From the NCBI GenBank assembly GCA_032718565.1, contig JAVGVS010000021.1, positions 2,803,384 to 2,867,383 of the forward strand: a stretch of 64,000 bases of DNA. Direction: 5' to 3'. The position numbers and the translations under genes are program-made. This document shows, piece after piece, positions 58,359 to 64,000 of this stretch (position 1 is the first letter of the stretch; each line of letters begins with the position of its first letter). The notes under the pieces are model-generated. The model did no database searches. It was not told the DNA's origin and worked only from the letters and a program-made list of their open reading frames with translations. The stretch comes from Distichodus sexfasciatus. Its lineage: Eukaryota > Chordata > Actinopteri > Characiformes > Distichodontidae.

Positions 58359-59185
58359 TATAGCAAGAATGACATATATCTTTCTTCCTTCTTCATAAGC
58401 TCTAGAAGTCTCTGACTGCTCATGTTTATTCATCAGTCTGTTCTAGTCATTTTCATTAGTTTTTCATTCTTTCCACCCAAGTCTGAGACAGTTTTCTCTC
58501 ATTTACCCGCTCGTATTTAGACAGCATGTCTGTTGACCTTGATGGAAAACGACTCCAGGCCCTGCAGTCTCTCAATTTATTGTCTCACCGTGGCGTGGCG
58601 AGACTTTGATACGTGGGCAGTTTTTAATACTTTGCTCTCTCTTGAGCTGATAAATCCTATTACCAGTGCTATTACTCATGGTGAAATGCCTTTGCCTTCT
58701 TCACAGTGGAGGGACGGCATCGACTGCTTTCAGCGGACAGTGCCAGCAATGCAGAAATGAAGAGAGGAGAAAAGTTGCAAATTACACTCCGGCCTCGGAC
58801 TGGCAGGTCCTATTGAAAAGAGGCCTGTCAGGAATGAAGAGAGGGAAAGCGCAAGCTGATCCGCAGCGCAGGAAATGATAATTAAATAAGGGAGGGCCAC
58901 ATCTCCTGAAAATCCTCCCTTGGTGAATTCAGGAGCTCTCAGCAGTTTTTAGCTGTTTGCTCGGACTGCGCCCCAAAATCAATAGCTGTCGCACAGCCAA
59001 AAAGAAACAACCTACTCCCTCTTCCCCACAGCAAACTGTCGGACAACTGTACACAAGTTGCAGCTCTGATGAACCTATTTTTGACAGTGAATTGTTATTG
59101 ATTCATGTATTAAGGATGTTTCCTCATTTAAAAGTGATACAAACATTTTTAGTCAAATCCCTTTTCATACTGCTATATTTGCATC
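58359..59185. other. Unique stretch, candidate conserved element
   Basis: Bases 58510-58960 are repeat-free with balanced composition, including GGAAATGATAATTAAATAAG at about 58870. The frames there are under 90 codons. No gene recognised. Confidence 0.4.
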
Positions 59186-59190
59186 CTTCC

Positions 59191-60176
59191 TGTCACATCC
59201 AGATTGCTGGAATTCAGACCTGAGGCTACGTTCACACTGCCAGCCACATCGTTCAATTCCGATTTTTTGCTCAGATCGGATTTGTCTATCTTGACAGTTC
59301 ACATTCATAACTACAAGTGACCTGTATCTGACTGTAATGTGAATGCATAGGTCCTCTGAAATGTCACGCATGCACACATTGATACGTTTTTACACGGGTC
59401 AACTGCGTCACCAACAAAAAACGTCATATCTGTGGGACGACTCATGGCATTAAAAATGGAGGCGTTAGTAGCTCATGCATGTATCGCACTTTGCTCTGGA
59501 GGACGACAAATAGTGAATCAGCTGTACATGAGCGGGTCGAAAAGGAGAAAAAAACTCAGGCGGCTAGCTTTTTCTGCAGCTCTCCTCCATTTTTACCTTC
59601 CCGCGCTGTCGGTGCAGGCTGATGATGTCAACGCATGCGTATAAGCCAAAAGCCACATGAATTCCGATCTGAGCATTCACATTCAGGTTGCATAGCCGCG
59701 AATCGGATACGTATGCGATTTAGTACCACATATGAAAGTGACACAAATCTGATTTGAAAAGATCAGATTTACGTGTCCACACAGCCCTGAAAAGATCAGA
59801 TCTGTGTCACATTAAGGCAAAAAATCCGATTTGAGTCACTTCAGCATGGCAGTGTGAACGTAGCCTATGTTTATGATTCATCTTTCTCACTCTTAAGGTT
59901 GGGATTTAGGGCTAATAACTATCACCTGTGTCTTGTTTGGTTGCATGTCACTCTCAATGCTGATGGCCAGGCTGTGTACATCACAACTCATTGGAGTGTG
60001 GGTCTGTTTCTGAGTGGCGTTCTCTTACGAACTGCAGAGAGACAGAGTTAACCAGAGCGAGCCAGTGTCTGAGTTGTTTGTGTGTTTTACGTTTGTGTTT
60101 AAAAGCATTAAAGAGTGTAAGCATAAATTCTGCATCTGCGTCCTCTGTTTTAAGGGTTATGATCCCGCACGTGACA
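59191..60176 (+). mobile_element. Solo LTR interrupted by a TIR element, perfect 5-bp target duplication
   Basis: It begins TGTCACATCC and ends GCACGTGACA (TG...CA), flanked by CTTCC on both sides (59186-59190 and 60177-60181). Without the nested 644-bp element (59223-59866) the LTR is about 342 bp. An ATTAAA signal at about 60107-60112 lies about 65 bp before the end. No internal retroelement genes remain, so it is a solo LTR left by recombination. Confidence 0.82.
59223..59866. mobile_element. TIR DNA transposon nested in the solo LTR
   Basis: The two ends are perfect 20-bp inverted repeats, AGGCTACGTTCACACTGCCA and its reverse complement. Weaker internal inverted matches follow around ATCGGATTT/AAATCCGAT. 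A 70-codon frame at 59432-59644 has no recognised domain. The target duplication is unclear (CTG against ATG). Harbinger-type or hAT-type are both possible. Confidence 0.82.
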
Positions 60177-60181
60177 CTTCC

Positions 60182-62215
60182 ATATGAGTTAATGTTATTA
60201 GTGCAAACAACTCTCCATTGAAAGCAAAAAACACATTCCCTAAATCCTAATAAAGTCTGGCCTAATCATAACGTATCAAGTTCTGTCCATTTACAGCCGC
60301 CAGGATGACTTGAAGGTCACAGTGGAAAAAAAAGAACAAGCTTAAACCACTCTTCATTAGAAGCCTTCATCTAATCCTGCCATCACACGCTGGGATTTTT
60401 ACCGGCCAAGAGTCAGCGCTTTCTAACTGCAATTTATCGGGCAAAACAAGAAAGCAAGGCTCCTTTCATTTAATGACCTATTGTCTTTTAATGGGCTTGG
60501 CACTAACCTTCACCACTGGAAACCGGTGTGTTTCGCTGAATATGTGTTTGGCAGAGAGATGAGAGCTGAACATTCCGATCGATGTCGTTTGACAGAGCAA
60601 TCTGGAAGCATGGTTTAACCTTAAAGTGCAGAAGGAAGAACAGCGATTTCGCTGCACGTAGGAGAAGATAATAGGGGGCTAAATTACGGCTGGCCATGCC
60701 AGGGCATGACCCCATGAACAAGTCAAATGGACAAAAGTGCCTTTAAAACCCCAGTTATTCTAGTGATCAAGAGGGTGTATATATAAGCTCTTCAGACTCT
60801 GTCTCTTCAGATACAAAAAAAACTTTTCTGCAGTTTCTGATGTCTGAATATAATGAAATTATTTGAAAGGTCATGGTTTTAACCCAACTGACAATTTGTA
60901 GCAGAGAAATAAACTTCTTTTCTTTGAACTCCAGTCATGAAGAAGGTACATTTAGGGAAGAGCCGCAGAAGGCTTACAAATGAAGAGCGAAACCAAACCA
61001 TGTATAATCAAAGACGATAACTTTGAAGACAGCCTGCAATGGGTAGGCAAATAATTAGAGCCTTATTAGCATAACACTCTTCAAAAACTTTGTTAAAGAC
61101 TTTATGCACAGCAAATTAAATTAAATGACTAACCATGACCTTCGACTAGGCGAAGGGAAAGAAATGCACACCATTTTCTCACAAACATACCCTAATGATG
61201 GCGTATTAGCAACTTCATTTTATGTTTCCCCATAAAGTAACACTGGGTCAGCCGTGCTCTCCCTGCTGAGAATATGATGGCAACACTTGAAGAATGAGAT
61301 CAAAATTGCTGGTTAAATTAGAGGCCTCTAGTGATACATATTAAAATTGTTATATTTAGGTATGCAATAATAGGGGGGGGTGGATTTTTCTTCTGTGCTT
61401 AAGCTGGACATCAAAGTGCACTGCACTGGGAATATTTCACAGTAATGTGTGTGTTTATATGCAGATGAAGTCGAGCCGTGCGGCCTGAGCAGTTACTTTG
61501 AAAGGTTAGGGTGAAGTAATAATCATTCCATATCTGTATTGCCGGAGTTAACATGTCCGGTGGTTTTGTGTGGTTCGGCATTTGACTTTTAGATGATGGA
61601 TAAGGTCTTTGAAGACCTTGACATTTTCAGGCTCCTTCTTTCACGCTTTCTCTCTTCCTCTCCTTGATTGTTCATGCAATGCACAGATTAGCAGCCAATC
61701 TCAGAATTGACCTGTAGGGCTCTATCTTACATGTAGTGCAAAGCATGGTGCAAGTGTTTTTGCTAGTTTTAGGCCCATGCACTGTTTCATTTTCATCAGC
61801 AATTGACTTTATGCCTGTGGGGATGTTGGTCTTAAAATGAGGTGGAGTCAGGCATATTGTTATTACTTACAATTTTTAAGGCAGTGCAAAATGTGTGCGC
61901 TTTTGACCCTTAATGATTTTCCCAAATTCTATGCGTTACAGGCTTTTATAGACATACACAAATGTGCAGATAAACAATAAGGCGCACTAACTTAAGCAGC
62001 TTATGAGCAGTGAAGCTACATTTAAAAAAGCCATAGCTTTAAGTGTAATTAAATAAAAATGGTGATAAATGGCAAAAGAAAGAGCTTCTCTGTGAATTTA
62101 GTCCTGTCTGAATGTGCCATGTTCATAATCATTACAGACAATATCAGTAAAGATTACAGGGATTTTTACCTTCTGTAAAAAGGAAAAAATTACCTCAGCT
62201 AATATTAAATACCGT
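60182..62215. other. Mostly unique stretch
   Basis: About 2 kb without recognised elements. Bases 60290-60740 have mixed composition and several CpGs. A perfect 18-bp palindrome lies at 61602-61619 and a G8 run at about 61373. Confidence 0.4.
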
Positions 62216-62330
62216 TGCGACCTGCTGTAAACTAAACATGGCACGATACCACTTTTTTAATGTCCGATACGATACTGACATTGTACATTTGGATATCTGC
62301 CGATATGATACAAATGGTAATAAAGTCTGA
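62216..62330. mobile_element. Possible DNA-transposon terminal fragment
   Basis: Clustered CGATAC/GATACGATAC motifs (GGCACGATACCAC, CCGATACGATACTGAC, GCCGATATGATAC) recall the arm of a fish DNA transposon. No partner arm or target duplication was found. The AT-rich sequence up to about 62660 may belong to it. Confidence 0.3.
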
Positions 62331-64000
62331 GTCTTTTTAAAACATATAACTGAAAATAATGCTTTAGAATGCTGAGATTATTCTGTTATGGCAAGGCAAA
62401 ACTTGACGTAAATATTGTTTTCTTAACTAAACAATGTAATAATTACACACCAATATGTATGTGCAAAATTATTTATTATTAAAATTACATTGCAAAAATT
62501 ATTAATTTAAACTCAGTTCTGTAATTTTTTGATGGTCCCTAATCCTGAGGTGCTAAACCCTTCAGAACACAGAGTTTGCAAGCAAGAGCTGGTGTTGTTA
62601 TTGTTGTCAAACAATAAACTAGATTAAATTAAAACATTAAACAAATTAAACAATTAAATTAAACAATAAACTAATCCAATGTTTCCATCATTAAAATATG
62701 GCTTTGAGACTTTTTGTCATGTCCTGCATTCCAATTTCTGTATGCACACAACCTTGTGAACATGCCTACGCACAGTCCATACAATGTCACGTGGGCCATA
62801 ACACCTGAATTGGTTGCTGTCGCTGCTAGAGGTTAAAATGCTGCTCTGAGCTTTTCACAAGCTGCCCTTTATACTGGCAGTGAGTGCCAGCAATCAGCAA
62901 ACCAGCCAAAGCTGGAAATGTTAAGAATTTGGAATCTAGTTTCAAGTTGGGCCTGGAGTACTGTATAAAAATGGAAGCCAAATGATGAAATGTAAATGTT
63001 CCTGAGACTTCCAAAATCCCCATTCCTTCACCTATGATGTTGCTCTCAGATGCACTTTTCATTCAAGAGATGTGTCGTCTCGATAGAGTGCCGATTTACA
63101 CCAGTCCTACATTTCTGCCAGTATCCACTGCTTCTGCAAGATGGGGTTCCTGCTGTGCTGTTGCACGGAATACCGGGGCTCTGCTTTATTTTTGGTCCTA
63201 TGTTGATGCTTTTTGTAAAAAACTGTGCGTCTGCCTTCGTGTTGCATGAGTGCATGTTGAAACTGCTTCATCTTACCTGTTATAGACATTTCTGCATGAG
63301 TACATGGAAACATAAGAAAACTGCTGAAGCATGCAAAAAGAAGACCCTTTTTACAACTCTAAATGTGTGTCAGGATGACTAGTTTTATCTAACCTCTTGG
63401 AAACTGTACTTTGATGAGGTCATCTGAATATCGTGCTCACCTGTCTGCTCTTATAATACTTAAGAAACGAGACGTAGAGTTGAAATGGGGATGCTGATGC
63501 ATTTATTCATTTTAGTGCTTTATGTATCTTGCTAAAATTGTCTGGTGCGTGATGCACTGAATCTGAATTGCCTCGTCCTCTGGCAGAAATGTGCATTATT
63601 GTGCACTGGAATTGTCACTATTGTTTGAGAGTGTTAGGAGAGCAAATATGTTTTCTGTCTATGTAATTTTTGGAAGGAATAACTTTTGGTGACAGGAATC
63701 AAGTTTCTGTTTGGTGTGTTTATATATTTTTATTATATTTCCAGTGTCATGTATAGTTTCAGCAAGTCTAGAAAGCATAGATCAATTCATATGTAAAGTC
63801 AGAAGAAGATACATCTATATATAGACAGTAGTCTTCAAGACTATATAAATTTTTAAGTGTTCAAATGGCCAAATGGTTCAGGTTTAAAGGTTACAAAAAC
63901 TGTTTTATCTCAGAACATCATCATGTTTGATGTGTATCCCTTTATAACACAACTGTGAGTCACAACTGAAATGAGTCTCACTAAAAGACTTTTTATTCAG
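62331..64000. other. Unique AT-rich stretch to the window end
   Basis: No gene recognised. Frames of 69-110 codons at 63034-63382 overlap on both strands without domain or splice support. Confidence 0.4.

Noticed and set aside
1..64000. A wholly new gene system or operon-like cluster
   Set aside because: No set of adjacent intact coding regions exists. All recognisable coding similarity is to inactive transposable elements, so I make no such claim.

Overview
This window looks like vertebrate nuclear DNA from a ray-finned fish. It is AT-rich and CpG-poor, full of CA/GT, GA/CT and AT microsatellites, and packed with mobile elements of kinds common in teleosts: tRNA-derived SINEs, Tc1-like and hAT-like DNA transposons, an L1-clade LINE and solo LTRs. 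A freshwater otophysan-type teleost is a guess from the repeat mix, not a determination. I found no protein-coding gene I can defend. The longest open frames are low-complexity translations of pyrimidine tracts or lie in transposon debris. The window is best read as a large intergenic or intronic segment.

Layout. Bases 1-10.7 kb are mostly unique, with a 25-bp minisatellite, two SINEs, a fold-back element and a CpG-elevated stretch at 8.75-9.48 kb. Bases 10.7-14.7 kb hold a TIR transposon inside a pyrimidine tract, two SINEs in tandem orientation and a 730-bp purine tract. Bases 15-25 kb hold CA-rich stretches, several SINEs, a hAT-like element inserted into a SINE with an 8-bp target duplication, and unique stretches. 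At 25.06-25.85 kb a CpG-dense block lies upstream, on the minus strand, of a good splice donor. This is the best candidate for a promoter and non-coding first exon. Bases 27.1-28.7 kb are a higher-order tandem repeat. Bases 28.8-30.8 kb carry two related Tc1-type MITEs. A second hAT-like element with a BED-finger relic lies at 31.9-32.6 kb, and a minus-strand L1-type LINE spans 34.5-36.9 kb.

From 38.9 to 60.2 kb there are: a third hAT-like element, a 900-bp pyrimidine tract, a Tc1-like transposase pseudogene interrupted by a retroposed insertion, a 54-bp tandem duplication, three solo-LTR candidates, a chimeric SINE, a degenerate piggyBac-like element, and two adjoining Tc1-like remnants. One LTR is split by a TIR element. 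The last 4 kb are largely unique with few recognisable features.

No gene set works together here. What the sequence does record is an order of insertions, shown by nested elements and target-site duplications. Unique stretches with no repeat signature are offered as candidate conserved non-coding elements, which only cross-species alignment can confirm. Repeat boundaries were read by eye and are approximate unless a target duplication is quoted.
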